64,000 bases of DNA from Pararge aegeria (Eukaryota; Arthropoda; Insecta; Lepidoptera; Nymphalidae). A program made the translations under genes and the position numbers. The notes beneath the pieces were generated by a model, which was not told the DNA's origin, did no database searches, and saw nothing but the letters and a program-made list of their open reading frames with translations. This document shows positions 1 to 10,429 of the stretch, piece by piece. The first letter of the stretch is position 1. The number at the start of each line of letters is the position of its first letter. The stretch is taken from the NCBI RefSeq assembly GCF_905163445.1, contig NC_053184.1:18414001-18478000 (forward strand), in the 5' to 3' direction.

Positions 1-1235
1 TAGTGTAAGAAGTGTTCTATCAGTAATTAAAGAGTTCTAGGCTGTGTGGTCTATAGGGTTGCCAAAAAAAATTATACTTTCTGTTATTTAATTTTTTAGA
101 CATTAAAATATTGACGAGTGATATGCAGTCTAAAGTACGAGTGTTCTAGGCTTCAATTTTAATTATGTTTTAGTGTTAGTAGTGATCTATTGGAATTTAA
201 AGAGTTCTAGGCTGTAGGGTGGGTTTCTTAAAAAAAATTCAAATCAAGTTTTCTAATTTTTCGATATTAAAATATTGACGTGTGATATGCAGTCTAAAGT
301 ACGAGTGTTCTAGGCTTGAATTTTAATTATGTTATAGTGTTACTAGTGTTCTATCGGAAACAAAAGAGTTCTAGGCTGTGTGAAATATAGGGTTGCCAAA
401 AAAAATTATACTTTCTTTTATTTAATTTTTTATACATTAAAATATTGACGTGTGATATGCAGTCTAAAGTACGAGTGTTCTACGCTTGAATTTTAATTAT
501 GTTATAGTGTTAGTAGTGTTCTATCGGAAACAGAAGAGTTCTAGGCTGTGTGAAATATAGGGTTGCCAAAAATAATTAAACTTTCTGTTATGTAATTTAT
601 TCGATATTAAAATATTGACGTGTGATATGCAGTCTAAAGTACGTGTGTTCTAGGCTTGAATTTTAATTGTATTATAGTGTAAGAAGTGTTTTATCAGTAA
701 TTAAACAGTTCTAGGCTGTGTGGTCTATAGGGTTGCCAAAAAAAATTATACTTTCTGTTATTTAATTTTTTAGACATTAAAATGTTGACGTGTGATATGC
801 AGTCTAAAGTACGAGTGTTCTAGGCTTCAATTTTAATTATGTTTTAGTGTTAGTAGTGATCTATCGGAATTTTAAGAGTTCTAGGCTGTCGGGTCTATAG
901 GGTTGCCAAAAAAAAATTATACTTTCTGTTATTTAATTTTTTAGACATTAAAATATTGAAGTGTGATATGCAGTCTAAAGTACGTGTGTTCTAGGCTTGA
1001 ATTTTTATCGTGTTATAGTGTAAGTAGCGTTCTATCAGAAATTTAAGAGTTCTTAGCTGTGAGGTTTAATGGGTTTTCAAAAAAATAATTCCTCATATAA
1101 TTCTTTTGGATTGAAAATATTGACGTCTGATATGCAGTCTCGAATAACAGTGTTTGAGGCTTGGTTTTATGTTATGTTTCAGGCGTTATGATGCTTCAAC
1201 AGAAACAAAAGAGTTCTTACCCCTTTAATAGGTAG
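1..1235. repeat. Satellite array, ~170-bp monomer
   Basis: A shared core (atatgcagtctaaagta) recurs at about 121, 285, 455, 625, 795, 966 and 1130, giving spacings of 164, 170, 170, 170, 171 and 164. Variants repeat every four monomers: the 'ttctaggcttcaa' version is at 144 and 818, and the 'gtaagaagtgtt' version is at 4 and 679, so there is a higher-order unit of about 675 bp. The last copies, from about 1000, are more diverged, as expected at an array edge. The array continues out of the window to the left. I see no coding potential. Confidence 0.9.
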
Positions 1236-1489
1236 GGTTTTCAAAAACAAATGTTTTGTATTATTTTATGTAATTATTTAAGAAAATAAATTTTCATGTT
1301 TGTTGTGGTGACTCTGAAACTTGATTTATAAGAACTTTAATATTTTTTTATTATAGTTTATATACTGATGTGTGAGAAAGAAAAGAGTTTCGAGAGAGTA
1401 CGGGTCTAAAAAATGTTTTATTCAAAGGTCTTTGTGTACGATAGGATGTTTAGGGTTATTTTCTTTAAGTATTTTTTTTTCAGTATTTA

Positions 1490-1740
1490 CGACAGAACTA
1501 TTATTAAAAAGTATCAGGAACTATAGATCTAAGCTGCATGCGTCCAGAACAAGCAATTAATTTTGATTTGCTCGAAAATGATCTGCTATCGGAAGTTAGC
1601 AGATCATTTTTTGACACCCTTTTTTTGGGAGTAAAAACGCCAGAACTATTCGTAAAAATCATCAGGAACTCTAGAACTCAGCTGCATGCGAAGAGAACTC
1701 CGTTTTATTTTTGATCTGCTGGCAAATGCTCTGCTAACTT
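1490..1740. repeat. Degenerate tandem duplication at the satellite edge
   Basis: The segment at about 1490-1590 (cagaactatt..., atcaggaact..., agctgcatgcg..., gatttgctcg...) recurs in diverged form at about 1638-1740, a period near 148 bp. A perfect hairpin lies between them: arms 1575-1588 and 1597-1610 with an 8-nt loop. An open frame over 1372-1560 starts at GTG and has no family resemblance; I do not call it a gene. Confidence 0.6.
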
Positions 1741-1845
1741 CACCTACACGGACCACTACAGGGCACGGAAGAATGAGAAGGGTATAGGTCCTAAACCACC
1801 ACCCTAGCCAAGTATGAATGTGTAGGCTTCACACGCCAGTTAAAA
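1741..1845 (-). repeat. SINE-2 3' fragment
   Basis: Diverged antisense copy of the 3' part of SINE-2 (see 52270-52590). The matching landmarks are the 'cactacagggcacg', 'aatgagaaggg' and 'caccac' stretches in that order. Confidence 0.5.
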
Positions 1846-1857
1846 GAAAAAAAAATA

Positions 1858-2086
1858 CAGACGATACACTCATCGCCATTTAGCCCCAAAGCAAGCACAG
1901 CGTGTTTTATGGGTACTTAGGTAGCTGGTGAATATTTTAAATAAATAATATACATAAATACTTATTAAGTACAGATAAACACCTAGACAACATTCATGTT
2001 CATCACAAAAAAAAATCTAGTTGTGGGAATCGAACCCACGGCCTTGGACTCATAGAGCAGGGTCGCTGCCACTGCGCCAGTCGGCC
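1858..2086 (-). repeat. SINE-1 (tRNA-headed), full length, antisense
   Basis: Antisense copy of a ~230-bp SINE. Its head resembles a tRNA, with A-box-like 'gattggcgcagtg' and B-box-like 'gggttcgattcccaca' when read on the minus strand. The body ends in a conserved 'gctacgctta...ttggggctagatggcgatg' segment. It resembles tRNA-derived SINEs of nymphalid butterflies such as Metulj, but that name is unverified. The head runs straight into a sense SINE-1 tail at 2087. Confidence 0.8.
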
Positions 2087-2225
2087 ACAACTGGAAAATG
2101 TTTGTGTGATGAACATGATTGTTTTTCAGTGTCTGGGTGTTTATATGTATATTATAAGTATTTATGTGTATTATATTCATAAAAATATTCATCAGCTATC
2201 TTAGTTCCCATAACACAAGCTACGC
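2087..2225 (+). repeat. SINE-1 tail, sense
   Basis: Begins inside the B-box region ('acaactggaaaatg') and runs through the body to the 'cataacacaagctacgctta' segment. It abuts the antisense copy 1858-2086, so orientation switches within the element. Confidence 0.75.
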
Positions 2226-2261
2226 TTAGTTAGCTTAGTTTTCACGTGATGCCAGACGGAC

Positions 2262-2425
2262 AGACAAAAATTAAATAAAAATCCTGGACTCAGTTTCGAT
2301 TAAAAAGCATCCCAGTTACAGTATTACTATAAGTATTTATGTATATTATTTACAAAAATATTTTTACCCATAACACAAGCTACGCTTACTTTGGGGCTAG
2401 ATGGCGATGTGTGTATTGTCAAAGT
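2262..2425 (+). repeat. Left arm of a ~165-bp inverted repeat
   Basis: Pairs with 3093-3255 in inverse orientation over about 165 bp at high identity. Each arm contains an outer unique part ('ggactcagtttcgattaaaa') plus an inner SINE-1 3' segment. The ~670-bp centre (2426-3092) is AT-rich with no recognisable gene. It could be a fold-back element or an inverted duplication. Confidence 0.75.
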
Positions 2426-3092
2426 ATATAATTTATATATATATCACTGACACTATTCCATATATACAATCATTCGATTCTAAAGCTATTCATTTCGGAT
2501 CTTTCTTATTTTCTTGTTTCTAAACCAACTCTGTAATAAAGGCAAACAAAACAAAAAATAATTATTCTAATCGATCCAGCAATTTCCGAGTTTTAGCAAG
2601 ACACACGCACGTATACACAAGGTTAACCAAGAGAGTTGCTACCATTTTTTTATTAAGTGCTAGCGGTCGCGCCCTCATTTGTGTGGCATGTATGCATGTA
2701 ATTCGTATCGTTAAGTGAGTTTGTTTATTGTTCACCAAGGAGTTCTATCCCGTTTCTTAGAAAAATAATATTCTCCAGTTCTTCATAAAATTATAAAGTA
2801 GCTCAGAGTAAAACAGAGACCATTGTGAGAGCTCAGCTCGGATAATCTAAAGTATGGTGTAAATTCGAAAAAGCTTTTGTTTTCTTACTTGAAAGAATGT
2901 TATTGTTTTCCGGGATAAAAATATTCTTAACAGTACTGGTTACTCCATAACTGTTCAGTAGTGTTTGCATGAGTGGCTTACAGACAAACATACCGACCGT
3001 TAGAAAACGCAAAACGATTACTTTTTTGTCTAGATTTATTTTACCTGCCAAATAAATTTGAACTAATAATGAATAAATCAATAAAAACACTT

Positions 3093-3255
3093 CGACAATA
3101 CACACATTGCCATCTAGCCCAAAAGTAATCTTAGCTTGTGTTATGGGTACAAATATTTTTATAAATAATGTACATAAATACTTATAGTAAAACTGTAACA
3201 GGGATGCTTTTTAATCGAAACTGAGTCCAAAACGGATTTTTATTTCATTTGTATT
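3093..3255 (-). repeat. Right arm of a ~165-bp inverted repeat
   Basis: Reverse complement of 2262-2425 with scattered substitutions and a short indel near the outer end. Contains the antisense SINE-1 3' segment ('cacacattgccatctagccc'). Confidence 0.75.
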
Positions 3256-4289
3256 TTTTGTAATTGAATGTGAATGTGTATTCTACAAGCATGTATTGTC
3301 TAATTTTAATGCTTGATTCTCAATTTCATCTGTTTTTCATAACGTGCCAAGGAACGTTTAGCATATATCAAAGCCAATCTTTAATCTTCTGCCGTCCTAT
3401 AAAATTGCTCAAACAAAGAGACAGGCAAGAATGTTTAATGCATGAATTAACACGCTTTTATTGTACCTACACCACAGATAATAAACGATTAGAAAGTATA
3501 GAGCAAGTTAGATAAAGAGGATGCGATTCGATAAATGGTACTATCTAGATGGTGATATCTTCCAGGCCACTAACGGCGCATTCAAAAGTGTGTTCGGGTA
3601 AAGCTATATCTATATACACTTCCTTCAAAAAAGAGGCGATAATTTTTCTATCTTGTCAAGGAATTCTGGGAGCTTTCTATGCAGATATTTTGAAATCAAA
3701 GACCCAACACAAGCTGTTACTTTATTTATTGGTATAGTTTCAGCCAATTAAGCTTTGATTGAAGCCATAAACAATATATAATTAGTTAGTTCGTTACTCC
3801 TGCAGTGAATAGAAATAGCTCCTTGCAATTTTAAAACAAACCTTTTTAATTGGACTTTTTTGTTTTATTTTTCTTCCAAGTTTCGCGCAAGTTTATTCAG
3901 GCAGGCACTTTCTCTTTTCTGGGAAATTTCGTATTCGTCTAAGAAATAGAATTAAAATATATTTCTTCTCGTAAAATCATAAATATTGTGATTATTTTCT
4001 AAAATATTATGGAGTTTTGAGATACATTTTTTAGTACTCTGAGTTTGTCCATCATTTGGCATCCAGATGATGAGTGTTGAATTCAGCCAAAGCCTTTTAT
4101 TGTTAAAGATTGCAAATCTTTCGCAAATCAATTCGATTTGCAATTAAATCAATTGAATAAAGCTTTGTTCGTAAATTAAAGTAATTTATTTAATAAAATA
4201 TAAAAAAATTCTATTGAAAATTCTCTACAATTATGACAGTATACTAAGTTTTTTTCCACTTGCCTCTTTTATGTAAAAAAAATAAAAAA
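3256..4289. other. No recognisable feature
   Basis: AT-rich intergenic DNA. Short open frames here show no family motif, no splice-consistent context and no resemblance to the repeats listed elsewhere. Confidence 0.5.
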
Positions 4290-4505
4290 TCAAAATTCTA
4301 TTACATGTAGGCCTATACCAGGCACTTATGAAACGGTCATACATATATGTTAACATAATGGTTAGGGAATGGTTGTGACTTCGTTCGCCAACTTAAACTT
4401 AAATTTACGAGGGTTCCACATGCACCCTGGTCTAAGAAGAAATAGCCGGGTAGTTCTTGTCATCACCATCTCACAGTAAAATAATATTAAGCTATGAAGT
4501 TAGAG
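4290..4505 (-). repeat. Non-LTR retrotransposon 3' end (family L-A), antisense
   Basis: Antisense copy of the sequence at 28225-28535. Shared landmarks are 'taggcctat...aggcacttatga', 'cgttcgccaacttaaacttaaa', 'gagggttcca' and 'tggtctaagaagaa'. Only 3' non-coding sequence is present. Confidence 0.65.
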
Positions 4506-5338
4506 AAATAAATAAAGGTTTTAACTGATAGAATTCTGAAAAATATTCTCTGATGGGGAAATATTATTGGGAAGTGGATTACTTGTTATAGATATTCACT
4601 TTATGAAATTCTTACTTTCAAAATTAAACGTCCAGTAAATAATAAATCAAGAATGAAACCTTCGTTTCATATTAAATTTATTATGAACGAGTACTCTATG
4701 CTTTGATCCATTTATTAAAGAATTCAGCAATCAAACTCAAGTTTTTAAGATTTATGTCGTAACAAGCGTTTATCTTTAATATCTCCTGTCCTCGTGTCTA
4801 TTTGTCTGTAAATTCTCTTGCAATTTAAATTGGGATATAGCATCCTGATTGGTCTGAAATTTTGCTCATAGATAATATCATGTGTAATTTTGATGACAGT
4901 GCAATATTATTATGAGGTAGTAGTGAAACGAAAAAAAACCCATGGAGTTTCATATACTATTTTAGCTGTATTGAAATTGTAAAATTGTAGCTGTAATGAA
5001 ATTGTTTTTGGTTTATAAGAATATGAACATAATTTCACACTCTTGCCCAAACTACATGGGGTTTTTTTCGTTTTACTAAAGAGTTAGCCTGTTTCCTGCT
5101 TTACCATAAGATGAGCTCCAAGTCATTATAATACTAAACTGTACATATATTGCCATTAAGATAACAAATAATGTATAAGACAAAATTTTCTTAACCTTAA
5201 TTTATTTTACTTTTTTATTAATGACTAAGAAAACGTTTTTGTTTTTAATATCTAGACGCTTAATTATTATATCACCTGATTTCGAATAATTATAAGGGCT
5301 AAGATAAAAGAGCATTTTCGTTAAAGATAACTTTGATA

Positions 5339-5685
5339 CAACGTGTAAATGAAAATCGAAATAATACTTCACAGGATTTAGTTAAACGACTGCCATAGTT
5401 TTTACTAAAACAAATCAGATACAGCCCTAACATCACATAAAAAAAAATAAAAAATAAAAACATCTAACATCACATGCAACATTAAAATCATGTGACCCCT
5501 GTCACTTTATTAGGTACGCGTCACGTAGCATGTACTATGCGCGTGTCGATCTTTTATCTTGAATAGGGTTGTATTAAGTAAACACTTAAAATGTTTCAAC
5601 TGTATCGAAAAACGTATATGAGTGATTTCTTATGAAATATACCGATCCATCTTTCAACATTATTTCGTACTTCGGTTACACGTTG
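5339..5685. mobile_element. TIR element (CAACGTGTAAATGAAA ends), copy 1
   Basis: Starts with caacgtgtaaatgaaaatcg and ends with the inverse gttacacgttg. It shares its internal sequence with copies at 36581-36955 and 48472-48871, including 'cctgtcactttattaggtacg' and 'gtcttttatctt' type stretches. No transposase frame exists, so it is a non-autonomous MITE-like element. The superfamily is not identified. Confidence 0.75.
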
Positions 5686-6154
5686 TTTAGGTATATAGGG
5701 AAAGACGGTAGTCGGAAAGGTATTGCAGATCTTTGCGATGCCAATGAGAAACGAAGAAAAGCGCTTTGTACGAGACCACATTACTTCAAAACAATAAAAA
5801 ACTCACACATCGCTTCGTGAATGATGTTACGACGAAAGTTCGTAATATAACATTATCACAATTTGGCAGTTGATCCAAGCGTAGGTCTCTTTCCTCAATG
5901 AAGATTTCCAACAATAATGTAATGGGAGAAAATGTTTAAATATTATTATAACAAGTCATCGAAAATTCACAAACTTCCAGTTGAAAGTGGTAATTTGAAA
6001 GACGAAACAAAGTTAGAACCTTTGGAGCCCCTCTTAAAGCCTTTAACAGAATTAACTTTAATAGCCTAATCAATCAAAGGGTTAAAATGTAAGTAAAACA
6101 TCAATATTTATGATTATAATATTCTATTAGAGAATTTTCAGTACCAGCAAGGAG

Positions 6155-6300
6155 TTGGGACATTGGCGGATTAAAGCCCCGTGCCTACGAGAGCAAGTAA
6201 AGCGATCGGTCCCGGTTGTTATCAGTTACTTGTTGTAATAGTCGTTAAAGCCCGCCAATTCAGGTTGGCCATCTGCTTGGCCCGTCAATTATTACTATAA
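6155..6300 (+). repeat. Lepidopteran SINE/LINE tail fragment
   Basis: The 'ccccgtgcctacgagagcaagtaaag' and 'cggtcccggttgttat' arrangement resembles a widespread lepidopteran repeat tail. No head is recognisable here. A run of CACG/CACA repeats follows at about 6408-6480. Confidence 0.4.
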
Positions 6301-6407
6301 AAAGAGCCAAATCCTTCTATATAGCAATGTACAAAATATATTCGTTGGTTTATTTATTCAAATTAATATTCATTATATTCATTTGAATAAATAAATATGG
6401 TAGAGAC

Positions 6408-6480
6408 ACGCACACGCACGCACGCACGCACACACGCGAACACACACGAACGCACACTAACACAAAATCACAAACACAGA
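6408..6480. repeat. CACG/CACA simple repeat
   Basis: Imperfect run of cacgcacg and cacacgaa units. Simple sequence only. Confidence 0.8.
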
Positions 6481-6954
6481 CACTTTTGCACATAATAAAT
6501 TGAATGTTGATAATGTAAACTTCTAAATATGTATTCTCTCTGATTTTACTTTAATCTAGCACATATGGGAAGACCCCCAAGACACGGGATATCCTAGTTT
6601 GGGGTCCAGAGTTCAAGCTTCAACTGAGAGCACCTTTCAAATGTTTGAGCGCAACGAACACTGAATACCTATACCCAAGTTACTCTTAGTAAATTTGTAA
6701 GGCTTTATAAGTTTTAAAAAAAACCAGTAGGTATCACAATAAAATATTTATTGACCATCGTTGGTAGTCTCTAGGACATAAATTGAGAGTTTCTTAATTA
6801 AATTTTCAAATTAGCTTAAAGGGTAAGGATACTTAAAGGCTCTCCGAAACAAATTTTGTAAATAAGTGGAATTCTAAAAATAATTTTCCTTAGTACTCTG
6901 TAAATTTAATTTCGAAATGACAAATATTTTAGGTAAGATATATTTTGGGTTTTT

Positions 6955-7120
6955 TGAAAAAGACCGCCGCTAAGCGATTTTGCGTTCCGCTACGATGGCG
7001 CGTAGAAACCGATTAGGGATACGTTTTTAATATAAATGCCACACTCCAAAAAAATCAGCCCTTTACCGTCTCAGATTACATTTCACTTCTCACCAGTTAA
7101 GAGCTAACTTGTAGTGGAAT
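6955..7120 (+). repeat. SINE-3 3' part
   Basis: Carries the SINE-3 body (see 42690-43013): 'gccgctaagcgattttgcgttccg', 'cgtagaaaccgattaggg', 'tcagattaca', 'agctaacttgtagtgg' and an A-rich tail. The tRNA-like head is missing. Confidence 0.7.
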
Positions 7121-7473
7121 AAAAAAGAAGTACAAAATTGGTCAATAAACTTTGTTAGCATTGGAGCAGTGTGAGTGGTCTGTGCTCTAAAACCCTTTCC
7201 CTTCTTTAAAGGTGTGAGAGAGGACGCTTGAACCCAGCAATAAGACGTTAATACTCTGATGAGGATGATGATAATAAAAGAGTGGAATATCACTATTATA
7301 TCTAAAGACAACACGATGAGGCATCTCGTTTAATCGCAATGCATATTTTGCCCTATTTATCTAAGTCAGCTGGATTTGTTTTTAGCTTAAACTTAGGAGT
7401 TACTGAGAATAAGACTTGATATATAGATAGGGATAGGGATAGGGATATTAGTAGGGATTTTATTCGTAAGATC

Positions 7474-7975
7474 TAGTCAAAGTCAAAGTCAAAGTCAAAA
7501 GTATCTTTATTCAAGTAGCCCCATAGGTGGCACTTTTGATGCGTACATAAGAATTACACGGTAGTGAGATGATGGCGATAACCACATTCGTAAACTTAAA
7601 ACTAAAGCTACGAGGGTTCCAAACGCGTCCTGGTCTAAGAAGAAGCCCACAACATACTTAGCCGGGTGTTTTTTTTTGTTATCACCTTCTCACAATGTCA
7701 TTTTAAATTATTAGAAGAGCAACCTGGTTAGAGCAATAATTTACACCCAAGCTTTTTTATCGTTTACGTAGTCCTTTATACTATAATAGGACTTTTCTAT
7801 AAGCTTACGTTTAATACAAACTTTGAACTTTTTAAGAGACATCTCCAAGATGTCAATTGGTAGTTTATTGTAGAATTGTATGCAATTTCCTTTAAACGAA
7901 TTATGAATTTTATATTATATTATGAATTTATATGCACAACTTGCAGTCTGTTATCCATATGTTTTAAGGTCATAG
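7474..7975 (-). repeat. Non-LTR retrotransposon 3' end (family L-B), antisense
   Basis: Begins with (agtcaa)n and 'atctttattcaagtag' and continues through 'cttttgatgcgtacataaga', 'gggttccaaacgcg' and 'gaagagcaacctggttagagc'. Paralogous copies lie at 16963-17330 and 51608-51975. A small (gggata) run sits just upstream. No reverse-transcriptase coding remains. Confidence 0.7.
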
Positions 7976-8329
7976 ATAAGATCTAGGACTTTCTATAAAT
8001 CGAAGTAAAACCCAGCTCATTGTGGTAGATCGATTGAGTAAACTTTCCAATATTTGCAGCATTTAGAGTATAGACACTGTAGAGACTTATACGTACCCGG
8101 GTTCCTTAATCTCTAGTGATGGCTCATGCCATTTCTGAAATAAAACGAAAAATCCAACGGACGATAAACAAACAGACAACGAAGTGATCTTATAGAAGTT
8201 CCATTATGAGGTTCATGAATGGTTACTGTGAGTAGTACTACGTACGTATATGCAATAAGTGTAATCCATGCAGATCGGGTTAACTAATACTTTATTGCAC
8301 GGTAACATAAAAAAGAGGTACAAAGGCAC

Positions 8330-8470
8330 AATGATCCCTTACGCTATAAAGCATGTTTGCTACTTGGGCCACTTTGCGTAGCTGCGCATTGGCGCATCAG
8401 GTGTCAAATTGTGCTCTTGAATTGTGCACGCTTATTTTGGCATCAACCAATGTCAGGTGTAGTTTACGAG
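8330..8470. repeat. Dispersed repeat, copy 1 of 2
   Basis: Closely matches 8993-9124: 'atgatccnttacgctata', 'catgtttgctacttgggccac', 'gtcaaattgtgctcttgaatt', 'catcaaccaat'. The copies lie about 655 bp apart in the same orientation. Identity unknown. Confidence 0.7.
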
Positions 8471-8992
8471 GAACTGCTATTATAATATCAACGAATGGAC
8501 GTTCTCTCCTGGAAATAAGTCTTTTGTAAGAAGAAGTACGTATAGACAATTTAAAATTATTATCCAATGTTGGTGGAGTAGTAATATGTTACATTTAATT
8601 TATAAAGTGGGTAAATAGTTAAACTTTTGATAACTATAAATTCATATTTGCCAGACATTTATGTTCATGACATTAAGTGTGGGTATTTTGATATAAATAT
8701 AACTTGCATTATCAATGCACCGCAGTCCCCCATGGACGAGAACGATGCAAAGATACCTCCCGGTGTCTTAGTCGTTTATAAAATATTTATTTTGGAGACA
8801 TATACCGCTTTTGTGGTATTCAATTTAAAATTTATCAGGATGTAGCAGACGCGCCAGGTTTTAGCTTGTGAACTTGGATTATGTTTTAACCATCTAACAA
8901 TAATCTAGCTAACGCAATTTGGTGGAGCTCACACCATATTCCCAACATGATACGACAATTGACGCCCACGTACGAGGAAGTACGCGAGGAGT

Positions 8993-9124
8993 AATGATCC
9001 ATTACGCTATAACTCATGTTTGCTACTTGGGCCACTTTACGTAGCTGCTCATTGGCACATCCGTAGACAGGTGTCAAATTGTGCTCTTGAATTGTACACG
9101 CTTGTTTTGACATCAACCAATAGA
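8993..9124. repeat. Dispersed repeat, copy 2 of 2
   Basis: Partner of 8330-8470. It ends at 'catcaaccaatag', just before a SINE-1 insertion at 9138. The long minus-strand open frame across 8886-9293 is produced by this repeat plus the SINE and is not a gene. Confidence 0.7.
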
Positions 9125-9137
9125 TGGTATTCAATAG

Positions 9138-9365
9138 ACGGCCGATTGGCGCAGTGGGCAGTAACCCTGCTTTCTGAGCCAAGTTTGTGGATTCGATTCC
9201 CACAACTGGAAAATATTTATATGACGAACATGAATGGTTTTCAGTGTCTGAGTGTTTATTTAAAAAATATTCATCAGCTATCTCAGTACCCATAGCACAA
9301 GCAACGCTTACTTTGGGGCTAGATGACGATGTGTATGTGGTCGTAGTATATTTATTTATTTATTC
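9138..9365 (+). repeat. SINE-1, full length, sense
   Basis: Head with 'ggccgattggcgcagtgg' (A-box region) and 'ggattcgattcccacaa' (B-box), followed by the conserved body and an (attt)n tail. Confidence 0.85.
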
Positions 9366-9925
9366 TGAAAGCATCATAATTTTTACTTCATAAATACAAA
9401 CAGATTACTACGCGGTATCTTACCATACCACTAGATCGTTTGGCAACACGTCTTTGCCGGTATGGGGTAACCCAAATGTCTGAGGGGAGGTTGTCAAGCT
9501 ATCCCGATCAACTTTATGGTATACAGTGGATTCCCCGGGAGTCTGGTAAAGACATGCTGTGGTAGTATGTAGTGTCGGGAGTCTAACATTTGAGGGACCC
9601 AGGGACTGTAACCAAAATGTTTTTCCACAACGATGAAACAAAGTGTGGTTACAACCACCAAACCAAATTTCTTCCATAAGAGTTCTGACCCATCATCAAA
9701 AGTAATTACCAATCTAAATACGGTCTATAAAGCATCCCGATTGTCAGTTGCAATTTAATTTAATTACTGAAATGATACAAGATCACGTTCGAAGGCGTGA
9801 ACTTATTTTGCAGTTGTAAAATGTGCCTAAAATCCATATCCATAATCCAGCCGGGACAGTCAGAACGTCAAGTTGAGGGCTAGTCCGATATGACGTATAC
9901 CAATGTGAGCTTTATAACATCCCTA

Positions 9926-10217
9926 TCCCTACTAATATTATAAATGTGAATGTAAGTTTGTTTGTTACGCTTTCACGCAAAAACTACTTAACCGATCATC
10001 ATGAAACTTTGTACACATATTCCTGAAGGTATTAGAAGTAATACAGGTTTTTTAACTCGAAATTAAGCTCAGTTCTCTTGGGAGAGGGGACGAAAGTGTT
10101 TGACGAATTTACACCAGGCTTAGCTATCCTAAATACATAAAGTGCTGCCACATTTATGAGGCACATGTCTTTCGAAAAACAAAAACAAAAGCGGACGAAG
10201 TCGCGGGCAACTGCTAG
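9926..10217 (+). mobile_element. Non-autonomous Helitron, apparently complete
   Basis: Starts TCCCTACTAATATTATAAAT and ends GCTAG after a GC-rich stem-forming stretch. The flanking bases are A at 9925 and T at 10218. The 5' TC, 3' CTAG and insertion between A and T follow the Helitron rule. The 292-bp length and absence of Rep/Hel coding mean it is non-autonomous. Confidence 0.8.
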
Positions 10218-10229
10218 TGTTATATAAAG

Positions 10230-10425
10230 TGTCTTTTGAAGGTTAAGCGTCCACTCGTCGTATATACTGCAGGCAAACTACTGAGAAACTGCTGTACTCG
10301 TTAACGTCTTCTCGGTAGAATCTGCCTTCCGAACCGTTGTTAAAGTCACTACAAACAGACATACTTGACGTTTCAAAAGTGCTTATATTAGGCCTACTTG
10401 AAATAAATGAATTTTGTTTTTGCAA
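10230..10425 (+). repeat. Non-LTR 3' end (family L-C), fragment
   Basis: Shows the L-C landmarks 'tcggtagaatctgccttccg', 'ttgacgtttcaaaagtgctt', 'aggcctacttgaaataaatg'. Longer copies lie at 18640-19021 and 43905-44215. Confidence 0.7.
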
Positions 10426-10429
10426 CTTT

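Noticed and set aside
1..1235. Regularly spaced repeats considered as a CRISPR-like array
   Set aside because: The whole 170-bp unit repeats with no unique spacers, and the genome is eukaryotic. It is a satellite.
1372..1560. 62-codon open frame with a hydrophobic stretch near the satellite edge
   Set aside because: Starts at GTG rather than ATG, lies in a degenerate duplication, and does not splice in phase to the channel. Not accepted as its signal-peptide exon.
2015..2086. tRNA-like sequences at SINE-1 heads (also 9138, 14870, 21060, 22530, 47380, 54560)
   Set aside because: A- and B-box-like motifs are present but the acceptor and anticodon stems do not fold properly, and each continues into the same SINE body.
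8886..9293. 135-codon open frame on the minus strand
   Set aside because: It spans two dispersed repeats (8993-9124 and the SINE-1 at 9138) and has no protein-family resemblance.
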